Positions 22,165-33,600 of a stretch of DNA of 64,000 nucleotides are shown here, one piece after another. Within the stretch, counting starts at the first letter, position 1. Each line of letters begins with the position of its first letter. This DNA is from Glandiceps talaboti (lineage: Eukaryota > Hemichordata > Enteropneusta > Spengelidae). The stretch spans positions 13,773,246-13,837,245 of the forward strand of contig NC_135555.1 in NCBI RefSeq assembly GCF_964340395.1, given 5' to 3'. The notes beneath the pieces are model-generated. The model did not search any database and was not told the origin of the DNA. It was given only the letters and a program-made list of their open reading frames with translations. Both the position numbers and the translations under genes were made by a program.

Positions 22165-23669
22165 GTGGTTCGTTCACCGATGTATCAAAACATGAAGAAT
22201 CACATACCATTTTTCATTTTTCTTTGTTTAAATTAAACTGGCACAGGTATGACTAAATTCTCCAATATTTGTCTTCATTCAATCGGAAAAAAACTCGTGA
22301 CACTTCCCGTCTTCGACTTGTATGACCCAACCCCTTATGCCACTCATATTTTCCTCGGATGAATAGGAAGAAAAACATTGAGGAGACTAATGTATGTATC
22401 ACGTCTTTTCAAAACTCGTTATAACGTACTGACTTCTCAGACATCCTTTATAAGAATTCATCAAATATTTAGATTCATTTTTAGCGTATAAACTTTCACA
22501 GACTGAGACGGGCTTTCCATTCAAACAAACCATATGTAGACATGGTACACGTAAAGACTCTTCAAAATCTTTGTTTTTCTTTGGCAACATAGTATCCTTT
22601 TAGCATTGCCTGTATTTGTCCATTTTATCGGCTCTTCCATCTCTTTTCCGTTATTCCTAATGTAAATAATCTATTGCATAGAGGTTTGTTTGGGTATTAC
22701 ATTCCTCCATCCGTCTGCTTTCTATTTAGTACATAATATCATCCATCTACCCTTACATGTAAGATAAATGTTCTCGATCCGACGAGACGAAATCCTTACA
22801 CATACAAAATGTATATTGCCTGTGGTATCAATTCAATGATATACTGGACAAATAGTGAAAATAAGAAAATACATATGTCTTGTTGTAATGTGTATGCGAA
22901 AGAGCATAAAATGACAGGGAACCACGTCTATGCGCTGGTAAAATGTTTCAGCTTATAACGCCGAGTGTTATATTCTCATTACAGTTATTGATCCACACTG
23001 TACTAGAACATTGCCAGTGTTGTGTAGATGACAATTGATAAGAAACTTACCATGTTTACAATTCAGTCTGGGGGGGGGGACTTGGAATATGGGAGCACGA
23101 TAAATAATTTCGAAATCCTATAGGTTCTAGTGTTCGGGGACACTGAATCCGAGTGTAGGAGAAATGAAGTTGAATTTGTGTTTCATCCAAGGAACAAAAT
23201 AGACACAATTTAAAACTAAAACAAAGACAGAGACACATCATACACTGCAGGATATCCTTTCATGTTTACTCAATCTGAATCACATTGAAAAGTCATAAGG
23301 CATTGCTATTATTGTACAGTAGAAACGGGCTTCTCCTGAGAAAAAAAATCAACAACACATAAACTTGTCTGCTTCTACATTCACTCGCTTTTTGAAAGAA
23401 CAAAACTTAAGGTTATCACACATACAGTGGTCTGAAGTAAAACCTTCACTACGGGACGGTTAAATCGGACATTGCACAGATAGATATTTTATAATTAGTC
23501 CTGTCTGGATGTAGAATATCCCAAGGACTCTTTATCTGAATGCAGTGACATTTGAACGAGAAAACTGTCAGAAGTGATTCTCACAATTATTTCCCATACA
23601 ACTAATGGATATTATATAGTTTGGACTTCAAAAGCGTTGTTGCGCCTGGGGTTTACGATTATTGTTATG

Positions 23670-23695
23670 TTTTTTTTTTTTTTTTTTTTTTTTTT
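23670..23695. repeat. Poly(T) tract
   Basis: 26 uninterrupted T followed by AAATACATAA. It could be the tail of an old retroelement on the minus strand; no body is recognised. Confidence 0.9.
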
Positions 23696-24019
23696 AAATA
23701 CATAACACTGATTTAATATAATATTAATGTTGCTGGTTGTCTTCGATGGCCTTTACAATCGTCTTCTGGCATTGTAATCACAGATAATGGAACTATAACA
23801 AGGGATTCCCCGACTTCTAATTTTACATAATTATACTAAATTTCATATAGTATTATGCCTAAACACCAGCTTTCAATTTTAATATCAACTAGAATCCAGC
23901 AAATAAATTCAACGATATAAATGGATATAAAAAACGTGCAAACTCAGGCTATATACCTTTACTATTACTTAAGTGTGGTCATTCTGTGCTAAAACAGTAT
24001 AGTCATGATGTGGAGTCAT

Positions 24020-24205
24020 GATGGGCAAATGGTTATATAGTGGCCGGCTTGGAATCTGCAGGTTGCAGGTTCAAGCCCCATCGACGCCGTTTGTTTCTGA
24101 GTGGCTAAAGTCCTTGGGCAAGATTTGAACCATGACTGTGCCTTAGTCAACCCAGCTGTATAATTGTGGCTGGACATTTATCAACAGGTTTATTTTATTC
24201 CGGAA
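24020..24205 (+). mobile_element. tRNA-derived SINE, family 1, copy 1
   Basis: A-box-like TGGTTATATAGTGG at 24030-24043 and a perfect B box GGTTCAAGCCC at 24068-24078, spaced as in tRNA-type Pol III promoters. The body (AAGTCC..GGCAAGATTTGAACCAT, then GTCAACCCAGCT) is shared with 60440-60630. It is not a tRNA gene: no cloverleaf closes around the boxes. Confidence 0.75.
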
Positions 24206-24559
24206 ATACTAAATCCTATGATGGAAACTATACAACCGATAATATATATGTCCAGTCAAACGTCTGTACTTAAACCAATTGTCAGATTCATGCCGAATTC
24301 AGTTGCATATTATACTGCAGCCATATATTAGTGTCATTGTTCTACAATTCACAAATTGTTTTGACACAGCCCATGGATGTCAAATGTTGTCTTTGTGTAC
24401 GGTTGAATATACTCCATGAATAACAACAAAACAAAACAAACAAGTTTAAAACCCACACTGTTTTTAATTTATTTTTTGTCTAGGCCAAAGATCTTCACTA
24501 AAACTTCACATTGTTATAAGCTGACTTTTTTATATCTCGGAATGAATCTTATCTATATG

Positions 24560-24642
24560 TGACGTAACGCATGACGTCACACTAGTTCTACGCATGACAT
24601 AACTCAATCCAACCCAACCCAACCCTGTACAAGGTGACGTAA
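24560..24642. promoter_or_regulatory. Cluster of CRE-like bZIP sites
   Basis: TGACGTAA at 24560-24567, consensus TGACGTCA at 24572-24579 and TGACGTAA at 24635-24642, with CCAA-rich pentamer repeats between them. It lies about 2.9 kb upstream of the FHOD start. A further TGACGTCA is at 19630-19637. The function is inferred from motif matches only. Confidence 0.35.
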
Positions 24643-24951
24643 ATAAATCACTTTGAATCCAATCCAATTCAATACAATTTTTTCAAATTAAGAAGTTATA
24701 CTAGTATAACTCAGTTACAAAGTTTTCTTTAAATGGACATCTTTTTTATTTATTGTACGGTTTTCTCTTGAGACCTTTTTTTCAAATTTCAAAATAAGAT
24801 CTTGTTTTAGTTGGGTCAGCTCTAAAAATAACGTTACTGTTTTCTTAAAACGACCAAATGGGGAAAAAATAATGAATCACTTGCTTCCGAAAACGTCAAC
24901 ATAACACTACTATGATATCATGGTCAAGGAACCATCAAGAGTTATGAACTG

Positions 24952-25235
24952 CGCCCCCATGCGGTCGGATGATGTCAAAGACAAATTAACTCGGGGTGTG
25001 ATTTTGTTCATCGTGAGATCAGCTACTCATCCTATAGCCATTTCTATTTTTTACTGTCCTTTTCGTGAATCGAAAGTAAAAATGTTTGCCCCTCTACATT
25101 TAGTCCATTAAAAATTATACAGCGGTAACAAAATTGATGAACGATTTCACCCGGTAATTTCATGTATCACTTTATAAATGTGTCTACCAATGTAGACGGA
25201 ATTTCGGCAGGTGCTTGTGTTTACGTTTCCTCTAG

Positions 25236-25271
<36 letters not shown>

Positions 25272-25572
25272 CTATTTTGTATAGTGAATTATAATAATCA
25301 TAAGTAATAATATTTGGTATAGTGCTATTAGAGCGCATGAGATGCGATTTTTGTGGTGCGCGCATAAGCGCAAATATTTATGCACCCACCACAACAATTG
25401 CGTTTGCGATGTGCTCCATTTTTGTGAATAATCACAATTATAATTTTAACATACAAAAATCGAAAAGATGATTAAAAAAAACCTCTTAAACTACTGTCCA
25501 TTGTCTAAAGCGCTGCGAAATTTTCATAAAAGTTTGTCTCGCCGTAGATAGTCCAACCGTCGCATGGGGGCG
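24952..25572. mobile_element. Candidate non-autonomous DNA element with 12-bp TIRs
   Basis: CGCCCCCATGCG at 24952-24963 is exactly inverted as CGCATGGGGGCG at 25561-25572, and similarity continues weakly inward (TCGGATGATGTC against CGGTTGGACTATC). The 621-bp interior has no transposase ORF and holds a (TTG)n run and a CpG-rich patch. I could not find a clear target-site duplication. Confidence 0.5.
25235..25271. repeat. (TTG)n microsatellite
   Basis: About 12 TTG units. Confidence 0.95.
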
Positions 25573-27512
25573 TGATGCGGTTACTAGTATCTTACTCTGA
25601 TCTTACTGGCCCTTCGAGGGGGTGGAACCCACGCAAAATAGCAAAGAGGGATGTGCCTCTATTTCATATTTGGGCGGATACTCATGCTATTCTGTGTAGT
25701 TATATTTGAACTTTGTACGTAAATATTATTCACACTTACCGTTATGTATACACCGTGTGATATACTTTTACGCTGCACCATTGACAAACAATGCCTATTC
25801 TTCGACTCCCCCCCCCAAAAAAAAATACCCACCAAAAACAAATGTTAAGATTCTTGCATATATTAATTGAAAGGGAATTGGAAAATAATACATGTAGCGC
25901 TTTACATAGTAATACTTTTGGCGAGAACTATTGACAGCTTTTCTTTAGTTTTAGGTTCAGTTTATATTGTCCATATATGAATGAAAAGTAACAATGACTA
26001 ACCGTATCTTTGTACTTTTTTTCTGTCGATGGAAATCTGAAATATATAAAGCTTGGAGAGAACGTGTATATCAATCTCTGTGCACCCAATAAATGTCACA
26101 AAATACCAAAAAAGTAACAACTCAAATCAAGCTGTTTACAACTGATAGTGAATACTAGTAAAGGGGTCTTGGTTTTGACACAGACAAGGAAGAAAATGGT
26201 ATTGTCTATAAAACAAACGCACGTGTAATGATAAAGTTCAGAACTAACGTTATACCGTATGTACGTATTGTACCACACACGATTCCGGGCAAGTACATAT
26301 ACATATACAAACAACTGAAAATTTGGAATCGCAACCACCACTGCATCACCACTATAGAATTAGTAATCTTGTTTCGTTTGTTGTTTTCTTCATTGGCAAA
26401 CTTTAAATTATATTTACACTGTAAATAAATATTTACCCTACGTCTACAAAACATTGTATCATCATGTAGCGTGAATACATGCGCTCGTAGCAACATTGAC
26501 AAACTTATTCATTGGTTTACCTGTAAAAGCAAGACTTTCAGAATCATCCCCGCCCCTTGCGCGCTGTCCAAGCAAACAGCGGCAGCAGAACGACTGCCAT
26601 GAAATCGACAAAACATGCAAAACACATTGTGAAATTGACACGGTTTACTTGTAGACTCGCAGAGTAATTGTCGTGGAATGTATGACGCCTTCGCGTCTAT
26701 TGTTCATTCTACATTTTAGATACTCGCCCACATCTTCGCATGATCCACGTACCTCAGCTGCATACTTACGGGTACAATAGGCCTACACTATACAATATTT
26801 CGGGTCAGTACAATGCTGACAGATGCGTATTGTATTCAGTATAATTTGAAACAATTGCCCCTTTCATAAAAAAGAAATTTATGTCAAATTTTAAGACTGG
26901 CTTTCTTGAGCGGAAACTATTGTTTGCAGTTTAAATGCGTGCTCAAATTCGAAACAGTTTACTCATTTATGAGAGGCCTGTGGCAAATTACTAATACATT
27001 AATTAATTTTGATACAATGTAAAATCAATAAAATAAAATCCATCACTTTACCCAACCTATCCCCATTATATCATCATCGTCTTAGGATGTTGCGTTAATG
27101 TTTAATTCTCTTGGCTTATTTATAACAAATATAACATATAGTAACTGATATTTGTGTTATTTCATCTAAAAATATTTCTACCACTACACACACTTTTTCA
27201 ATGATTGGGCCAACTTTATTATGAAGTTTTGATGTGAACCGCGTCACAATGTAATCCTACGCCGCAGCAAAACGCGTCGAATATAGTTGGTTTATGTGAA
27301 AATTATACCGAAAAAATGTCCCCGGAGATTTGTTTTTACACAAATGTGACTGTACAATTATTAGTAATCCATGTCCAAGGCCATCAGTAGGGAAAACAAC
27401 GAAAATATGCAAAGTATGTGCACTAATTAGTTTGTCTCGGCGGAAGCATACATTACAAAAAAGTGACCACTCTGTTCGGCAGGTCGGCATCACTCATGTA
27501 GCTTGTATCAAA

Positions 27513-27677
27513 ATGGCGACCCTTACGTGTCGAGTACAGTACCTGGACGATACCGATCCGTTTTCGAGCACAAATTTTCCCGAACCCACTCGTCCACCAC
27601 ACTTTACATTCAATGAATATGCTCCTCTCATCGATCAAATTGGTGCAGTTCACAAGCTTCTTAATGCACCTCACCAG
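27513..27677 (+). CDS. FHOD: FHOD coding exon 1
   Basis: 55 codons, [20 protein letters not shown] to LLNAPHQ, donor CACCAG|GTAAGT, phase 0. The start is equivalent to that of human FHOD3. Confidence 0.97.
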
Positions 27678-30600
27678 GTAAGTTGACGGACGTCACCGGT
27701 GTAGTGAATTAAGTGACGACGGTGCTGACACTAACACAGTGATGATTGTATCTCCAATGTAGTGGTGGTGGTGGTAGTAACTATATGTGTCTATCTATAT
27801 CTCACGTGTGTCCAAATTGCTAACCACAATTTTTCACTAGATGATATTTCTCTTGCGCATCTGCGGTTAAATTTGTGGTATACGTATAAACGGAATATAT
27901 TCTTTTTGAGATGTATAGTTGAACACATAAGTCATAACTATGATAACATATCTCGAGTGTTGGGTTGTTACTGTTGGAACGTTATGATATATACTATGAG
28001 GTGGTCGATACAGTAATCGTTAAAACGTTGATTTTTTTTAGTCGTTACCTTGATCACTTTAAAATGAGATATCGTGATCACATAGAAATGTCCCGTGCAC
28101 GTTTTAACTACCATCGTACCAGGGCATATCGCGTTTATACTTCAAAGATATCGACACTGTGACTTTTATTCTCCACTATAGGTCGAAGACTGTGCACTAC
28201 AGCTGTCGCACACGGGAACTTACTTGGATCTCGACTCTTCACTGGAAGAGCAAATAGATGAACTCGAGGGTTTCAATAGAGAGTAAGTATATAGTGTAAA
28301 CTAGGATGTCATATCAAGAAAAAACTGCCTGGCTTGATGAACATGTTATGCACCACCTGTTAACCTAATTTGAATAACAGCAGTATTTTACATGTAACTG
28401 TCAAGTTCAAATTCAAGTAGATGTTTCTATCACCTCTGATAGAACTTATAAATCAGATCTGTGCTCTAATAAAAAACATTGGTATCGAGTTTTGATGTAT
28501 GTATGTATGTATGTATGTACGTATGTATGTATGTGTGTGTGTGTGTGTACACCATGTACTTATACATCACATGCACATGTACATGCTATGATGTGCACAC
28601 ACATACATATGCGCAGTGTGCCCTCTAATGATAGCCAAATTTTGTCGTTGTAAGTCAAAATGAGAAAATCAGGGATTTCTTGTGAGTCACCACATAGTAA
28701 GAGATACAGGAACACCAAAATTTGGTGCGTCACTAGAAATTGTCTGTGTCGATGGCATGTCAAATTGGGTTAGAGGGCACACTGATGCAAATATATTATG
28801 TGCAAAATATGCACAAGGTATATTTATTAGACCACAGAGGTACCTTCATAATGAGACATTCTTGATATAATGAAATGTATGTAAAGAATGGTTTAGAATG
28901 TTGATATTTTGAAATGGCTTGCCATAAAATTTAATTGCAGTGATATCCTAAATACATTCTCATAGTGCTATGTAAATATGATTAGATTTAAATCTGACAG
29001 CACTGTACTCTACACATATGACATAGTAAATGATTACAATATTACACATGTTTACAGTCATTGTTTAAATCTATTCTAGAATTCTCAGAGACTGACTTTT
29101 AAATCAATTCATTGCTTGTTTCTTTTTTCAGACGGAAACATTCTATGTTATTACGCACACAGTTATCAGTCCGAGTTCATGGATGTATAGGTAAGTTAGA
29201 TTTTGTCAGATCGTTCTTTACCCCAGTTCTCTAGACAAAAGGGGGAAAAAACAGGCTAAGAGTAAAGTTTGCCAAGATTCTTTAGTTTACTGTTTAGCCT
29301 GGAGGAATCAAGCACTACAAGGCTTTGATTCATTGACTGATGAAATAATAGTATATGAATGCCTTGGCTCCACACTGAGAGATCCAAGTCAGACAATGGG
29401 ATTCGATCTGATCCCACTACATGCCTGGCACAACACGTTCTCATGCGACCACTTGTTGTTTTCCGGTTGAGAAGTCCGTATTTTCTTTTCCTTTTCCCAT
29501 CACATACTGGCATCAACCCTTATTATGTTCGCTGTGAAACTATTTGTTTGTACCCCTTGTAAGGTCAATGACTTTCTTTACATGCTGAAAATAATTCAGC
29601 ACCTGAAACATGTGCTGTAAAGACGGGTCAAAATTCGCTGTGAAATTTTATGGGTCGGGGTCAAGGGTCAATAAATTGAAATAGTGTGACATTTGTTCAC
29701 AGTGTAAAAAATTGAACTGTCTGTAAAACTTTGTCTGGCTTTGTAGAAAGTGTTGGTATTTGGTCTGTGGGTTAAAGGTGAGACACTATTTATAGCATAG
29801 AGAGGGGGTGTAAACAAACACTTATATTCAGTGGTGTGAGTCAGGTTAAACTTACAGTGTACCAGCTTGTACTACGGATTTACTTCTAAACTTCTGTCTT
29901 GGATATTTAGCAAAGATGTGGGGTGTTACTGACCTACTAATCCAGTTACAGTTGATATATTTGAGTAAATGACACTTAATTCAATGACAGATGTAAAACT
30001 TGTGTAACACTCACAAGAATTTACTTATTCAATGACAGAGCTTGGCATATAATTCATTGAATGACATGTTACATTGAATGACAGCTAGGTGTTAGAAATA
30101 TGATAATAATAATGTCAGTGAATTTTAATTTGTAACTTGCAACAAATGATACATTTTTTATGGATTTTAATTAGTCAATGACAATTTGATGTGAAACTCA
30201 AAGGAGTGATACACTTGTACTTCATTCAAGGTGTGAAACTGCCAACAATGATACTTATGTTCATTCAATGACATTTGGTGTGAAACTGCCAACTATGATA
30301 CTTATGTTCATTCAATGACATTTGGTGTGAAATGCAACAATGATACTTATGTTCATTCAATGACATTTGGTTTGAAACTGCCAACAGTGAGACTTCATTC
30401 AATGAAATTTGGTGTGAAATGCAACAATGATACTTATGTTCATTCAATGACATTTCTAAGCATGTTGCAATAGTTATACTCCATTCAGTGACTTGTGGAA
30501 CACAACAGTGATATTTCATTCAATGAGTGCTTGATAAGGAACACAAATATAGCTCATTCAATGACAGATTGATAAGAAATTTATAACAGCAATTCTGTTT

Positions 30601-33600
30601 GAGAGAAATAAATACAGGTGATTTGTATAAAATGTACTTCAAGCATTGGTAATTGTGAAAAATGATAAAACTTTGTGAAGTCTGTCGGACAATCATATAG
30701 TATTCCTGTACATATTTAGCACAGAGACTTGGCTGTTTGACTTGACATACTGGTTCACTAGAATACTGGTGAATGTTTTGAAGCCAGATAGCCAATCTCT
30801 GGACTAGTATGTACAATGTATACTTAAAACAACAACCTCAAAATTAGAATTACTTGTGAGAAGTACACACTTAAATTGACACCACTGACTCATTCTCGCC
30901 ATTCTGTACACTGAGAAAATGAGATACAATCTGGGATTCCCCCTTTGACATCTTAAAAATTATAAAAGGAATTATTAAGAAAACGGTTCATTCCTTTGTT
31001 ATGTAGATTATTCGTGACACTTATCATTGGGAGGGGGGGGGGGTACTGAGCAAGTGAACATCAAACAGGTGGGGGGGGGGGGGGTTATTGTACATGTACA
31101 TAGCTGAATTCCACAGTATAGGTTGCCATAATAAAGTTCAACCAATCCATACATGTTAATCTTTACAGCATGTATAAGGGTTCCTAAAGCAATTTTGTGT
31201 GGTAGGAAACACATGGGGTAACCTTGGAAGGGTATATAATTCAGGCTGTAAAGATTTTATCACACACCGTTGTAAGACATAAAATGGTGGGGAAAACAAT
31301 AGTTTCTTGCATGTTATTTGTGTGAAATTAAGGGTGTATAGCCGGTATGTGTGAATGTGAAGACATGTTAAAATTCATAAAATTGTCAAATGTGCCATGG
31401 TGTGATTTTGAAAATGTCACATGGCTACCTGTATGGAGGTAATATTGTTTCCATAGTGATAGTAGGCATGCATTGTCACTGTATTTTTTACAGTCCCGTC
31501 ATCTTGAAATAACTTGTTACCAGTATGTAACTCAATAATGGTATATGAATGATTACATATGATGGTCCAATATTTTCAAGATTTGGCCCGAATATCACAT
31601 GGTTACATATTACATTCTTTAGTCCTTCCGTGTACAGTGTAATGGACATATGACATTTATCATTGTCACCATATCGTGTATTTGAGTATACGTTACACTG
31701 TAGATATAAGTTTATTACCAACATATAACTCCTAGAATATATGATAAAAGACACAGACTTTGAAAAGAGTAGCCTTAAAATAATCCTGGTACAAAAACAT
31801 CAGGACATGTATATTTTTTTAGTAATTTTGGGTAGTGACTCAGAACAAAACTATCAACACCTCAATCTGACAAATCACCAGTAGAAAGAGGTCAAATGTT
31901 GACCAAAAATAAACAAACAGGAAGTGTAAAAGTTACCTTTCACATTTTCGAAGCAAGACATGAAAGAATGTGGTACACATGAAGGAATGTTAAACAAAAC
32001 TAATATCCTTGAATGGAGTTGAACATGAGGAGTGATTTGGAGGTCGTTGACCTAGGAGTTGTGGCCAAGATGACAGAGTCAAAATTGGCAGACTGGTTGG
32101 CATGGTGTGACCCAAGGGGTCAATGTACAAAAAAAGTAGATAATTCTACTTGGTGAATCAATTAGCTTGCCGTACTTGAAAGAGATGAATTTTGTCGTGT
32201 CCTGTTGCAAACACTGATATGCAAGTGACCCATGAAAACTTGTCAAGGCATTTGATCACAGGTCATTTTTAATTGTAAGGTTATCTGAACTGAACCTTTT
32301 TTGCTTGTGGCAAAGCAAATAGCAAATTGTTTTATTACCATATTGTAGTATGTACAAACATCTTTATGGTATGTTTGATTGTCTGACAAATATGCAAGGA
32401 ACATGTTTTGTTGTGAAAGTTCGAAAAACTTTTGAAGTAGCAGTGCAGGTGAATCCGTGGGATATATGTTTCTCTGAGAGTGGTTGTGGTATTTTTAACT
32501 GAACAGAGAGCAAATTGGCCGTGGTTTTGTTCCTCCAGGGCATGTAAAAATATGAGTATTTACATTAGGAAGTGGTACTCACAACTAAAGTCTGACCATG
32601 GAATTCCAAGTCAGGAACAATTAAGAGACAACCTGGTAGTGGACTTATTTAGATAGCAATTCCGTCATCATACTTGTTGACTTCCTGCGATACATATTGG
32701 AATTCCAGTATGTTGTGGATGCCATTGTACCACCTAGTATATTAATTACACTTATGGCTTATGCCACTTGACAATACATACACAGGCTTTGGTTCTCTCC
32801 CCTGGCTTTACAGAGTAGTGGGGTCCCCACCCTACATTGTATTTAATATGTTGACAACAATAGAAGTAACTTTACCTATAAATCGGTACTTTTTTTATAG
32901 TGCAAATGTATAGTGTAATTTTATTTTGTTGGTAGAAAACGGACTGTCTGGATAAGAAATAAATGTAGATTGTTATTTGAACCAGGACAGCAAATCTCCC
33001 TAAATTATAGATATGTCCATCCAGCAATATATCGTATTAATAAATAGTCGAGAACATAATATTCATGATTCCAAGAATCAATAGGACAGTACAATATAGT
33101 TACTTTGAACGATAAATTTGAAACGAATACGATGTTTCAATTCATCTACTACAGTCCTTGAGTCAGTCCAGAGATCATTAAGGCTGAATTATGAAATTAT
33201 TGCATGATCAAGGTCTGTAGTAGATGGATCAAAATGTCGTATGTGTTTCAAATTTATAATTCAAAGTAACTATATTGTACTGTCCTAATACATGTAAATA
33301 GTTCTTTTTTTCCATAATGAAGAAGTCTAATTACATGTGAGTATTATTTTGTCTAATTATATCGACAGCGTTTGCTAAACTGTCTATGTTTGCCAGCTTT
33401 AAAGTTTAACGATAAGACAACATTGAAATCATTTTGAAAATTGGAGGATGTATTTCTTTCTTTTTTTTTCATTTAATTTTTTTTATTTCATAAGAAGGAA
33501 AGAGGAATGCATGTCCAAACAGGGGGGGGGGGGGTACATTTGTTATCTGTTTATGTATGTACATGTTATGTATGCTATGTAAATTGATCCATTAGGTAAT

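Larger units (their letters stand above)
17641..27512. other. CpG-rich intergenic region, no convincing gene
   Basis: About 9.9 kb between POP4 and FHOD. CpG frequency rises abruptly near 17.65 kb and stays higher than in the flanking gene bodies. I looked for conserved exons on both strands and found none. It contains microsatellites, one SINE, one TIR-bounded element and CRE-like sites, listed separately. The FHOD promoter and any 5'UTR exons should be near its right end; 26540-26760 (GCCCCTTGCGCGCTG and nearby CpGs) and 27240-27512 are the most promoter-like parts. Confidence 0.6.
27678..29131. other. FHOD introns 1 and 2
   Basis: Intron 1 (27678-28181) keeps the CpG-rich character of the promoter side; intron 2 (28283-29131) is CpG-poor. 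Intron 2 holds the GTAT microsatellite and the CAGTG-MITE listed separately. No other gene is seen. Confidence 0.7.

Noticed and set aside
24020-24100. Possible tRNA gene
   Set aside because: A and B boxes are present, but no acceptor stem or full cloverleaf can be drawn; the downstream body is shared with another locus, so it is a SINE.
30265-30519. ORF with repeated [11 protein letters not shown] motif
   Set aside because: It is the antisense translation of the 45-bp minisatellite.
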